From Nesterenkonia alkaliphila (GTDB taxonomy: Bacteria > Actinomycetota > Actinomycetes > Actinomycetales > Micrococcaceae), in assembly GCF_009758175.1 (NCBI RefSeq), contig NZ_WRPM01000004.1:1-38973 (forward strand): DNA of 38,973 nucleotides. Direction: 5' to 3'. Below the pieces are notes generated by a model. That model was not told the origin of the DNA and searched no databases. It worked only from the letters and a program-made list of their open reading frames with translations. Both the position numbers and the translations under genes were made by a program. Below, one piece after another: positions 31,847 to 38,973 of this stretch; positions within the stretch are counted from its first letter, which is position 1; every line of letters begins with the position of its first letter.

Positions 31847-32699
31847 CGCGGGAGACGATGAGCTCGGCGTGCCGGATGAGCGGTCCGTCCACCATCGCAC
31901 CCCGGAACTGGAAGACCCCGCCGTGTTTGGAGACCTCCTCCAGCAGCGCCCGGGCGTGCTCCAGCTCCTCCTCGGTGGGCCGGTATGCCTCGCGGATGGT
32001 CTGCACCTGAGCCGGGTGGATGCAGGCCTTGGCGGCAAATCCGCTGCCCACTGCGTCCGCGGCCTCCTCGGCCAGACCCTGGGCATCTTTGATATCGGCG
32101 TAGATGGCGTCGATTGCTGCCTTACCGCGGGAGGCCGCGGCCAGCAGCACCGTGGAGCGGACGTACCGGGCAATCTCGCGGTAGCTGCCGTCCGGGCCCC
32201 TGGATGACGTGCCACCCAGAGAGGCAATGAGGTCCTCGGCCCCCCACATGATCGCCGCAGTCGCCGGGTGCTCAGCGATCGCCTGGACCGCCGCGGCCCC
32301 GGCAGCGGTCTCCACCAGAGCAATCACCGGCACCTTAGGGATGCGCTCCGTGACAGCCTGCACATCATCAGCGCTCTCGGTCTTGGCCAGCATGATCCAC
32401 TGCGGTGCCGCACCAGCCAGAGCCTGCATATCAGCAGCGAAGGCATCGGTCCCGGCCGGGTTGACCCGCACCACAGTGCGCTCCAGCAGGTCCTGAGCAG
32501 CACTGTCCAGGTGCTCGATGAGCGCTGCCCGCCCCGCCGGCTTATCCGCCGGCGCCACCGCATCCTCCAGGTCCAGGATCACTGCATCGGAGCGCTCGGC
32601 AGCCTTGGCATACCGCTCAGGCCGGTCCGCCGGGCAGAACAGCATGGCAGGGCCGAGCAGGAAGGGTTCTGGTGCGGAGGCGGGCTGGGCGGTGCTCAT
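31836..32699 (-). CDS. CitE-like HpcH/HpaI family CoA ester lyase
   Basis: The 287-residue TIM-barrel enzyme shows PAMLFCPADRPERYAKAAERSDAV and VILDLEDAV (metal-binding acids), IALVETAAG, IMWGAEDLIASLG and AKACIHPAQVQTI. This is the stand-alone CitE type, not the citrate lyase subunit. It is the last gene of the branched-chain operon, as Rv2498c is in M. tuberculosis. From memory, that enzyme cleaves beta-hydroxyacyl-CoA substrates such as (S)-citramalyl-CoA and (R)-HMG-CoA, linking itaconate and leucine breakdown. The same role is likely here by position and family. It follows the MaoC gene by 13 bp. Confidence 0.87.
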   Translation of the reverse strand: MSTAQPASAPEPFLLGPAMLFCPADRPERYAKAAERSDAVILDLEDAVAPADKPAGRAALIEHLDSAAQDLLERTVVRVNPAGTDAFAADMQALAGAAPQWIMLAKTESADDVQAVTERIPKVPVIALVETAAGAAAVQAIAEHPATAAIMWGAEDLIASLGGTSSRGPDGSYREIARYVRSTVLLAAASRGKAAIDAIYADIKDAQGLAEEAADAVGSGFAAKACIHPAQVQTIREAYRPTEEELEHARALLEEVSKHGGVFQFRGAMVDGPLIRHAELIVSRATV

Positions 32700-32712
32700 G
32701 TAGTGGTCTCCC

Positions 32713-33216
32713 TCAGGCGGATTTGTGGTGGGCGTCTCTGATCCAGAGCATCACATTGCGGGTGCACTCCGCCACCACAGTGCCGTGCTGATTGCGGCCA
32801 GTGTGCTTCACGGTCACGATGCCCTGGCCGGGCCGGGAGGCCGATTCCCGCTTGGCCAGGATTTCCGACTCCGAGTACAGGGTGTCGCCGTGGTAGAGCG
32901 GGTGCGGGAAGTTCACCTCCTCGAAGCCCAGATTCGCCACGATGGTGCCCTGGGTCAGCTGCGCGACTGAGGCTCCGACCAGGGTGGAGAGGGTGAACAT
33001 GGAGTTGACCAGCGGCTGGCCGAAGGGCTGCTGCCCCGCCCAATGGGCGTCCAAGTGCAGCGACTGGGTGTTCATGGTCATCGTGGTGAACAGCACGTTG
33101 TCGGCCTCGGTGACGGTGCGTCCCGGGGCGTGCTTGAACACGGTGCCGACCTCGAGCTCGTCGAAGTAGAGCCCGCGCTGCTGGACCACGTGGGGGATGC
33201 TCTGCTGCTCAGCCAT
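32713..33216 (-). CDS. MaoC family (R)-specific acyl-CoA hydratase
   Basis: This 167-residue hot-dog-fold protein has the family pattern YFDELEVGTVFKHAPGRTVTEADN, then HLDAHWA, NSMFTLSTLVGASVAQ and PHPLYHGDTLYSESEILAKRES. Asp and His in the hydratase motif region (about residues 38-60) are the likely catalytic pair. It resembles mesaconyl- and itaconyl-CoA hydratases. The gene lies between the acyl-CoA dehydrogenase (2-bp gap) and the CitE-like lyase, as Rv2499c does in M. tuberculosis. It probably hydrates an unsaturated dicarboxylic CoA ester made in leucine or itaconate breakdown for the lyase to cleave. Confidence 0.88.
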   Translation of the reverse strand: MAEQQSIPHVVQQRGLYFDELEVGTVFKHAPGRTVTEADNVLFTTMTMNTQSLHLDAHWAGQQPFGQPLVNSMFTLSTLVGASVAQLTQGTIVANLGFEEVNFPHPLYHGDTLYSESEILAKRESASRPGQGIVTVKHTGRNQHGTVVAECTRNVMLWIRDAHHKSA

Positions 33217-33218
33217 GG

Positions 33219-34382
33219 TCAGCGCAGCCCCAATGACCGGCCGATGAGCATCAGCTGGACTTCGGTGGTGCCCTCGCCGACCTCCAGGATCTTGGAGTCG
33301 CGGTAGTGGCGAGCCACCGTGTATTCGTTGATGAACCCGTAGCCGCCGAAGATCTGAGTGGCGTCCCGGGCGTTGTCCATAGCGGCCTCTCCGGCCACCA
33401 GCTTGGCGATGGAGGCCTCGGTCTTGAACGGCTTGCCCTGCGCCATCAGCTGTGCGGCCTGGTAGTACGCCAGCCGCGCAGTATGCGCCCGGGCCTGCAT
33501 CCTGGCGATCTTGAAACTGATGCCCTGGTAGCTGCTGATCGGGGAGCCGAAGGTCTTGCGCTCTGAGGCGTAGCGAACCGCCTGGTCCACACAGCCCTGG
33601 GCGGCCCCGGTGGCTAGGGCGGCGATAGCCACCCGGCCCTCGTCCAGGATGCCCAGGAAGTTCGCGTAGCCGCGGCCGCGCTGGCCCAGCAGGTTCTCCT
33701 CCGGCACCCGGCAGTCGGTGAAGCTCAGCGGGTGGGTATCGGAGGCGTTCCAGCCGACTTTGTCGTAGCCGGCCCCCACGGAGAACCCCGGGGTGCCGGA
33801 GGGCACGATGATGGTGGAGATCTCTTTCTTGGTGCTGCCGTCAGCATCCTGGCTAGTGCCGGTGACTGCGGTGACGGTGACCAGTGAGGTGATATCGGTG
33901 CCGGAGTTGGTGATGAACTCCTTGGTGCCGTCGATCACCCATTCGCCGTTCTCCAGCCGCGCGGTGGTCCTAGTTCCGGAGGCGTCGGAGCCGGCGTCGG
34001 ACTCGGTGAGCCCGAACCCTGCCAGGCGCTTGGCGCTCAGCAGGTCCGGCAGCCACTTCTGCTTCTGCTCTGAGGTGCCGTAGCGGTAGATGGGCATCGC
34101 ACCAAGCCCCACCCCGGCCTCCAGGGTGATGGCCACCGACTGATCGACTTTGGCGATCTCCTCCAGGGCCAGGCAGAACGCCAGATAGTCCCCGCCCTCT
34201 CCCCCATACTCCTCGTCGAAGGGCAGCCCGAACAGACCCATGGCGCCCATCTGGGCGATGATCTCGTAGGGGAAGCTGTGCTCGGCGTCGTGCTTGGCAG
34301 AGACCGGGGCGATCACCTGTTCGGCGAACTCGCGGACCGATCCGGCCAATGCCTGGTGCTCCTCGGATAGCAGCTCTGTCAT
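33219..34382 (-). CDS. Acyl-CoA dehydrogenase (FadE19-like)
   Basis: The 387-residue FAD enzyme oxidises an acyl-CoA at the alpha-beta bond. Landmarks are GLTESDAGSDASGTRTTA (FAD contact), WVIDGTKEFITNSG, RKTFGSPISSYQGI and ATQIFGGYGFINEY. Glu370 in VGEGTTEVQ sits where the base of medium- and short-chain dehydrogenases lies; isovaleryl-CoA dehydrogenases have their base elsewhere, so a short branched substrate other than isovaleryl-CoA is possible. The ATG overlaps the stop of the biotin carboxylase gene by one base. Position matches fadE19 in the mycobacterial branched-chain cluster. Confidence 0.93.
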   Translation of the reverse strand: MTELLSEEHQALAGSVREFAEQVIAPVSAKHDAEHSFPYEIIAQMGAMGLFGLPFDEEYGGEGGDYLAFCLALEEIAKVDQSVAITLEAGVGLGAMPIYRYGTSEQKQKWLPDLLSAKRLAGFGLTESDAGSDASGTRTTARLENGEWVIDGTKEFITNSGTDITSLVTVTAVTGTSQDADGSTKKEISTIIVPSGTPGFSVGAGYDKVGWNASDTHPLSFTDCRVPEENLLGQRGRGYANFLGILDEGRVAIAALATGAAQGCVDQAVRYASERKTFGSPISSYQGISFKIARMQARAHTARLAYYQAAQLMAQGKPFKTEASIAKLVAGEAAMDNARDATQIFGGYGFINEYTVARHYRDSKILEVGEGTTEVQLMLIGRSLGLR

Positions 34383-36367
34383 CAGGTGTCCTTACTCTCG
34401 GTGTTCTCACGGCTGGTGTGCTCACTGTCTGCTGCTGCGGCCGGCTCCTCAGCCGCCTCCACGGCGGCCACCACCTGGCCCAGCTTCACGGTCTGCCCCT
34501 GGTTGACATGGATGCGAGCTGTGCCCTCCAGGGGTGCGGTGAGCTGGTGCTCCATCTTCATCGCTTCCAGGGTGACCAGCACCTGTCCGGTGGTCACGGC
34601 AGAACCGTCGACGACGCCCACACTCACCACAGTGCCGGGCATCGGGGCTGTGACTTCCGGGACCGCCTCGGTGTGCTCCGCCTTCAACCGACTCAGGTGG
34701 CGCAGCACCTGAGCCTGGTGGTCCAGCACGGTGAAGGCACCGGTGTAGTCCTGGGCATGGACCCACACCTCGGTGCCCTCGCGGGTGGCGGAGGCCGTGA
34801 CAGTCCGGGTTCCACTGTCTGGGCGGAGGGGCCCCTGCAACGTCACGGTGAAGGGCTCCTGGTCCGAACCGGCAGCCGAGGGGAGCACCTGGTAGCGGGC
34901 CGGGACTGGCTCACCGGAGCGCCAGCCGTCGCGCCGCCAGGCCAGCGGCGCTCCCTGAGCGGGTTGTGGGCTGAGGGCCGCGGCTGCGGCCTCGGCATGG
35001 TGCTGCTGGGCGGTGGGAAACTCCATTTGGGGAATCCTGCGTTCGATCAGTGTGGTGTCCATCTGCCCGGCCCGCACCTCAGGATCTGCGGCCAACTGCC
35101 TCAGGAAGCTGATATTGGTGGTGACCCCCAGAATGACGGTGCCGGCGAGCGCCTGCTCCAGCCGGACAAAGGCCTGCTCCCGGTCTGCCCCTGTGGCGAT
35201 GACTTTGGCCAGCATGGGGTCATAGCCGGTGCCGATCTCCTGGTCCCGGCGAATCCCGGAATCTACTCTGATGCCTGCACCTTCAGGTTCCTGGTAGCAG
35301 AGGATCTCCCCGGTGCTGGGCATGAACCCGGAGGCGGGATCCTCGGCGTAGACCCGTGCCTCCACCGAATGACCGGTGAGGTTGACGTCCTGCTGGGTGA
35401 TCTCCAGCGGCAGCCCGGCGGCGATTCGGATCTGTTGTGCCACCAGATCAATGCCGGTGACTTCCTCGGTGACCGGGTGCTCCACTTGGAGCCGAGTGTT
35501 CATCTCCATGAAGTAGAAGGTCTCCGGTGCCTCTGCAGGCACCAGAAACTCCACGGTGCCGGCCCCCAGGTACCCCACGCTGCGTGCAGTGGCGCAGGCT
35601 GCTTCTCCGATGCGCTGCCGGGTGGCCTCATCCAGCAGGGCGGAGGGTGCCTCCTCGATGACCTTCTGGTGGCGGCGCTGCAGTGAACACTCCCGCTCCC
35701 CCAGGTGGATGGTATTGCCCCGCGAATCGGCAAGGATCTGGACCTCGATATGCCGGGGTGAGCGGATAAGCTGCTCGATGAGCAGCGTGTCATCGCCGAA
35801 GGCTGCCTTGGCCACCCGTCGGGCGGTCTTCAGAGTCTCGGGAAGGTCCTGGGGCTTGTCCACCACGTGCATCCCTTTGCCCCCTCCGCCGGCTGAGGGT
35901 TTGATCAGCACCGGGTAGGTCATTCCTTCGGCTGCGGCGATGAGCTGCTCATCGCTCAGCCCGGGCTCACTGATGCCTTCCACCAGCGGAACCCCGGCCT
36001 GTGCCACGTGGTTCTTGGCGCGGATCTTATCCCCCATCACTTCCAATGCGTAGGGCTCGGGCCCGATGAAGGTGATGCCGGATGCAGTACAGGCCCGGGC
36101 GAAGGCGGCGTTCTCGGAGAGAAAGCCGTAGCCGGGGTGGATGGCTTCAGCCCCGGACCACTGGGCAGCCTCCATGATCGCCTCAATGTCCAGGTAGGTG
36201 GCGGCACCAGCAGGTCCGATCCTGAGAGCTTGGTCGGCTTCACTGGTATGCGGCCCATGGTCGCCCTCCGCGTAGACCGCTACCGAACGAATGCCCAACT
36301 GACGCAGGGTGCGGATCACCCGGCAGGCGATCTCCCCGCGGTTGGCTACTAATACCGTGCGGAACAT
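34382..36367 (-). CDS. Biotin carboxylase-BCCP (alpha) subunit of an acyl-CoA carboxylase, AccA1-like
   Basis: The 661-residue protein charges its own biotin with bicarbonate. Residues 1-450 are the biotin carboxylase: VLVANRGEIACRVIRT, the ATP loop KPSAGGGGKGMHVV, RECSLQRRHQKVIEEAPS and MNTRLQVEHPVTE. A linking domain follows, then the biotinyl domain near 585-640 with the biotin Lys in LEAMKMEHQL. I chose the ATG at 36367 because AGGTGA lies six bases upstream; a GTG nine bases earlier is possible. It is nine bases from the carboxyltransferase gene and in the same order as accD1-accA1, which forms methylcrotonyl-CoA carboxylase in mycobacteria. Confidence 0.94.
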   Translation of the reverse strand: MFRTVLVANRGEIACRVIRTLRQLGIRSVAVYAEGDHGPHTSEADQALRIGPAGAATYLDIEAIMEAAQWSGAEAIHPGYGFLSENAAFARACTASGITFIGPEPYALEVMGDKIRAKNHVAQAGVPLVEGISEPGLSDEQLIAAAEGMTYPVLIKPSAGGGGKGMHVVDKPQDLPETLKTARRVAKAAFGDDTLLIEQLIRSPRHIEVQILADSRGNTIHLGERECSLQRRHQKVIEEAPSALLDEATRQRIGEAACATARSVGYLGAGTVEFLVPAEAPETFYFMEMNTRLQVEHPVTEEVTGIDLVAQQIRIAAGLPLEITQQDVNLTGHSVEARVYAEDPASGFMPSTGEILCYQEPEGAGIRVDSGIRRDQEIGTGYDPMLAKVIATGADREQAFVRLEQALAGTVILGVTTNISFLRQLAADPEVRAGQMDTTLIERRIPQMEFPTAQQHHAEAAAAALSPQPAQGAPLAWRRDGWRSGEPVPARYQVLPSAAGSDQEPFTVTLQGPLRPDSGTRTVTASATREGTEVWVHAQDYTGAFTVLDHQAQVLRHLSRLKAEHTEAVPEVTAPMPGTVVSVGVVDGSAVTTGQVLVTLEAMKMEHQLTAPLEGTARIHVNQGQTVKLGQVVAAVEAAEEPAAAADSEHTSRENTESKDT

Positions 36368-36376
36368 GAGTTTCAC

Positions 36377-37984
36377 CTACATCCTGAACAGGCCGAAGTT
36401 GGTCTCCGGCAGCGGTGAGCGGGAACAGGTCTCTAGGGCCAGGCCCAGGACCCGGCGGGTGTCGGCGGGGTCGATAATGCCGTCGTCCCAGAGCCGGGCA
36501 GTGGAGTAGTAGGGCTGGCCCTGTGCCTCGTACTTCTGGCGGATGGGAGCCTTGAACTCCTCCTCGGCCTCGGCGGACCAGTCTTCCCCGGCGGCCTCCA
36601 GCTGATCTCGTTTCACGGTGGCCAGCACCGAGGCCGCCTGGTTGCCGCCCATCACCGAGATCCGCGCATTGGGCCACATGAAGAGGAACCGGGGTGAGTA
36701 GGCCCGCCCGCACATCGAGTAGTTGCCGGCCCCGAATGATCCCCCGATGATCACGGTGATCTTGGGCACCCGGGTGCTGGCTACTGCGGTGACCATCTTG
36801 GCCCCATGTTTGGCGATCCCGCCTGCCTCGTAATCGCGGCCCACCATGAATCCGGAGATGTTCTGCAGGAACAGCAGCGGGATCCCGCGCTGGTCGCAGA
36901 GTTCGATGAAGTGGGCGCCCTTGAGCGAGGATTCTGCGAAGAGGATGCCGTTATTGGCCACGATGCCCACCGGGTGCCCGTCAATATGGGCGAAGCCGGT
37001 GACCAGGGTGGGGCCGTAGGCGGGTTTGAACTCGTGGAAGGCGCTGTCATCCACGATCCGGGCGATCACCTCCCGGACTTCCAGGGGTTGGTTCACATCC
37101 GGTGGGAGGATCCCATAGAGTTCCTCTGCGCTGTGCCGCGGCGGCTGCGGGGCGGTAACCTGCCAGGCCCGTGGCGCAGGTGCCGGCAGCGTGGCCACGA
37201 TGTCCCGGAGGATCTGCAGGGCGTGGTCGTCGTTCTCTGCGAGATGGTCTGCCACTCCGGACTCGGCCGTGTGCACTTTGGCCCCGCCCAGCTCCTCTGC
37301 GGTGACTACCTCCCCGGTGGCGGCCTTCACCAGGGGCGGGCCGCCCAGGAAGATGGTGCCCTGGTTGCGCACGATCACGCATTCATCGCTCATCGCCGGC
37401 ACATAGGCCCCGCCGGCGGTGCAGGAGCCGAGCACCGCAGCGATCTGCGGGATCCCTTTGGCGGACAGGTTCGCCTGGTTGTAGAAGATCCGGCCGAAGT
37501 GATCCTTGTCCGGGAACACCTCGTCCTGCATGGGCAGGAAGGCCCCGCCGGAGTCCACCAGGTAGAGGCAGGGCAGCCGATTGGCCTCGGCGATCTCCTG
37601 GGCGCGCAGATGCTTCTTGGCTGTCATCGGGAAATAGGTGCCGCCTTTGACGGTGGAGTCATTGCAGACCACCATCACCTGCCTGCCATGCACCAGACCG
37701 ATCCCGGTGATGATGCCGGCACCCGGGGCCTCATCGTTATAGAGTCCGTGGGCGGCCAGTGGACCGATTTCCAGAAAGGGGCTGCCCTCATCCAGCAGCC
37801 GGTTGACCCGCTCCCGGGGCAGCAGCCGGCCCCGGTCCAGATGACGACGCCGCGTGCGCTCCGGTCCGCCGAGGGCCGCCCTGGTCAGGTGCTCGTGCAG
37901 GTCTGCGACCAGTTGACGATTGTGCTGGTCATTGGCCTGGAAGTCCTGGGACTGGGTGTCAATCACGCTGTGAAGCGACTGCAC
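36377..37984 (-). CDS. Carboxyltransferase (beta) subunit, methylcrotonyl-CoA carboxylase type (AccD1-like)
   Basis: The 535-residue enzyme moves the carboxyl group from biotin to an acyl-CoA. It shows both crotonase-fold halves: [17 protein letters not shown] (oxyanion site 1), [18 protein letters not shown] (site 2) and [15 protein letters not shown], a stretch typical of the methylcrotonyl-CoA rather than propionyl-CoA beta subunits. The start is GTG with AGGAAGG six bases upstream. It lies 74 bp after the E2 gene and nine bases before the alpha subunit. The substrate is 3-methylcrotonyl-CoA by family and operon context. Confidence 0.93.
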   Translation of the reverse strand: MQSLHSVIDTQSQDFQANDQHNRQLVADLHEHLTRAALGGPERTRRRHLDRGRLLPRERVNRLLDEGSPFLEIGPLAAHGLYNDEAPGAGIITGIGLVHGRQVMVVCNDSTVKGGTYFPMTAKKHLRAQEIAEANRLPCLYLVDSGGAFLPMQDEVFPDKDHFGRIFYNQANLSAKGIPQIAAVLGSCTAGGAYVPAMSDECVIVRNQGTIFLGGPPLVKAATGEVVTAEELGGAKVHTAESGVADHLAENDDHALQILRDIVATLPAPAPRAWQVTAPQPPRHSAEELYGILPPDVNQPLEVREVIARIVDDSAFHEFKPAYGPTLVTGFAHIDGHPVGIVANNGILFAESSLKGAHFIELCDQRGIPLLFLQNISGFMVGRDYEAGGIAKHGAKMVTAVASTRVPKITVIIGGSFGAGNYSMCGRAYSPRFLFMWPNARISVMGGNQAASVLATVKRDQLEAAGEDWSAEAEEEFKAPIRQKYEAQGQPYYSTARLWDDGIIDPADTRRVLGLALETCSRSPLPETNFGLFRM

Positions 37985-38058
37985 GGCTGCCTTCCTGGGG
38001 TAGTTGCCTGGAACCTAACCTAGCGGGGAGTCCAGGGGCGGACAATGGAGGGGCTGCT

Positions 38059-38973
38059 CTACAGCAGCATCACCCTGGGGTCGGCCAGGGCCCGGCCGAT
38101 ATCGCTGAGGAACAGTGCGACCTCCTTGCCGTCCAGGATGCGGTGATCGGCGGAGACCGCCAAGGTGGTGACCTGCCGCAGGGCGATCTGGTCCTGGTGC
38201 TCCCACGGTGTTCTGCGGATCCGCCCGAAGGCCACGATTGCTGACTCCCCGGGGTTGAGGATCGGAGTTCCGCTGTCCACTCCAAACACTCCCACATTGG
38301 TGATGGTCAGGGTGCCGTCCTTCATCTCAGCCGGTGAGGTCTTGCCCTGCCTGGCGCGTTCAGTCAGTGCGGCCAGGGACTCGGCCAGCTCCACCAGGGA
38401 CATCGCCTGCGCGCTCTTGATATTGGGCACGATCAGCCCGCGCTCAGTGGCTGCAGCGATCCCAAGGTTCACCTCTGGGGAGAGGATGATCTCCTTCTCG
38501 GTGAACCGGCCGTTGACCATCGGATTGCGCCCAGCGGCCCAGCACACCGCCCGAGCCAGCAGCAGCATGGGGGTGATCTTCACATGAGACAGCTCCGGGG
38601 CCTGCTTGAGCTCGCTGAGGAACTCCAGGCCCTCGGTGATGTCCACGTCAAGAAAGACGGTGACATGCGGGGCGGTGAAGGCTGAGGAAACCATGGCCGC
38701 CGCAGTGGCTTTGCGCACCCCGGTCACTGGTATCCGGCGGGCGGCTTCTGCGCTGGGTTGATCCGGTTGCTCCCCTGGTGCCTGCTGCCCGGTCTGCTCC
38801 TGATAGTCCAGGAGGTCCTGGCGGGTCACATTGCCGCGGGGCCCGGTGGGGGGCACCTGGTGCAGGTCCACGCCGAGGTCCTTGGCCAGCTTGCGCACCG
38901 GCGGGGAGGCCAGGGCCGGTCCGGAGCGGAGACTGGTATCGGTGCCGGACTCATGCTGGCCGGCTGCTTCGGC
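38059..38973 (-). CDS. Dihydrolipoamide acyltransferase (E2) of a 2-oxoacid dehydrogenase complex, 5' end outside the window
   Basis: The frame runs through the right edge of the window, so the N-terminal lipoyl domain is missing; 304 residues are visible. It begins in the linker, then the peripheral subunit-binding domain (ALASPPVRKLAKDLGVDLHQ and GPRGNVTRQDLLDY), a Gln/Pro linker, and the catalytic domain with its C-terminal SADHRILDGKEVALFL (His and Asp of the active site). A GTG at 38898 could pass as a start but lies inside the subunit-binding domain, so it is not one. As the first visible gene of the branched-chain operon it is probably the branched-chain E2 (BkdC-like), although pyruvate E2 is possible. 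Confidence 0.93.
   Translation of the reverse strand, partial: AEAAGQHESGTDTSLRSGPALASPPVRKLAKDLGVDLHQVPPTGPRGNVTRQDLLDYQEQTGQQAPGEQPDQPSAEAARRIPVTGVRKATAAAMVSSAFTAPHVTVFLDVDITEGLEFLSELKQAPELSHVKITPMLLLARAVCWAAGRNPMVNGRFTEKEIILSPEVNLGIAAATERGLIVPNIKSAQAMSLVELAESLAALTERARQGKTSPAEMKDGTLTITNVGVFGVDSGTPILNPGESAIVAFGRIRRTPWEHQDQIALRQVTTLAVSADHRILDGKEVALFLSDIGRALADPRVMLL

Noticed and set aside
38059-38898. Complete 279-residue acyltransferase gene starting with GTG at 38898
   Set aside because: The frame is open to the window edge and this GTG lies within the subunit-binding domain (ASPPVRKLAKDLG), so the gene is truncated by the window rather than short.

Overview
The window is high-GC, densely packed DNA from an actinobacterium, probably a member of the Micrococcales such as the Micrococcaceae. 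This is an inference from gene content and codon use: a WhiB regulator, the families DUF3499, DUF5719, TIGR03089, TIGR01906, DUF3817 and DUF4245, a class II fructose bisphosphatase, and a branched-chain acyl-CoA operon ordered as in mycobacteria. Most genes overlap or abut their neighbours. No rRNA, tRNA, CRISPR array, transposase or prophage gene was seen.

Positions 1-5488 hold a carbohydrate-uptake locus. A divergent promoter region (3389-3501) carries an 18-bp LacI-type operator. Leftwards run two tandem paralogous sugar-binding lipoproteins and the first 18 codons of a third gene, probably a permease. Rightwards runs a GH43-like glycosidase without a signal peptide. A LacI-family regulator converges on it with a 1-bp gap. 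Oligosaccharides are probably imported and then hydrolysed in the cytoplasm.

Positions 5530-12501 carry membrane and housekeeping genes. These are a SURF1/DUF3817 pair, a VOC-fold protein, a PadR regulator with a HAAS-type membrane protein behind a palindromic operator and a possibly leaderless promoter, a long 15-bp-stem terminator, a TIGR01906 membrane protein, and a divergent SpoIIM/RDD pair. The gap 12502-12847 is an island of hairpins and contains two 88-bp direct repeats.

Positions 12848-20977 (minus strand) appear to be one transcript from a good promoter at 21044-21073: whiB, a 1198-residue multi-membrane glycosyltransferase, DUF5719, DUF3499, a cysteine-poor Trm112-like protein and ahcY. 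Across the divide lies TIGR03089 (plus strand). It meets purK-purE-LCP-GtrA (minus strand) tail to tail with overlapping stop codons. The LCP and GtrA proteins suggest a cell-envelope polymer role, and purE/purK supply IMP synthesis.

Positions 26085-28022 hold an apparently cytoplasmic subtilisin-like protease followed 3 bp later by an 85-residue prodomain-like protein, then a DinB-type protein. I regard the protease pair as the most interesting candidate system. A 22-bp perfect tandem repeat lies just beyond.

Positions 28290-31846 hold glpX (minus strand) facing a DUF4245 membrane protein, beta-carbonic anhydrase, a stand-alone prepilin peptidase and a Nudix hydrolase (plus strand).

Positions 31836-38973 (minus strand) are a branched-chain/leucine degradation operon: E2 acyltransferase (cut by the window edge), carboxyltransferase, biotin carboxylase-BCCP, acyl-CoA dehydrogenase, MaoC hydratase and CitE-like lyase. 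The order matches the accD1-accA1-fadE19-Rv2499c-Rv2498c cluster of Mycobacterium tuberculosis.
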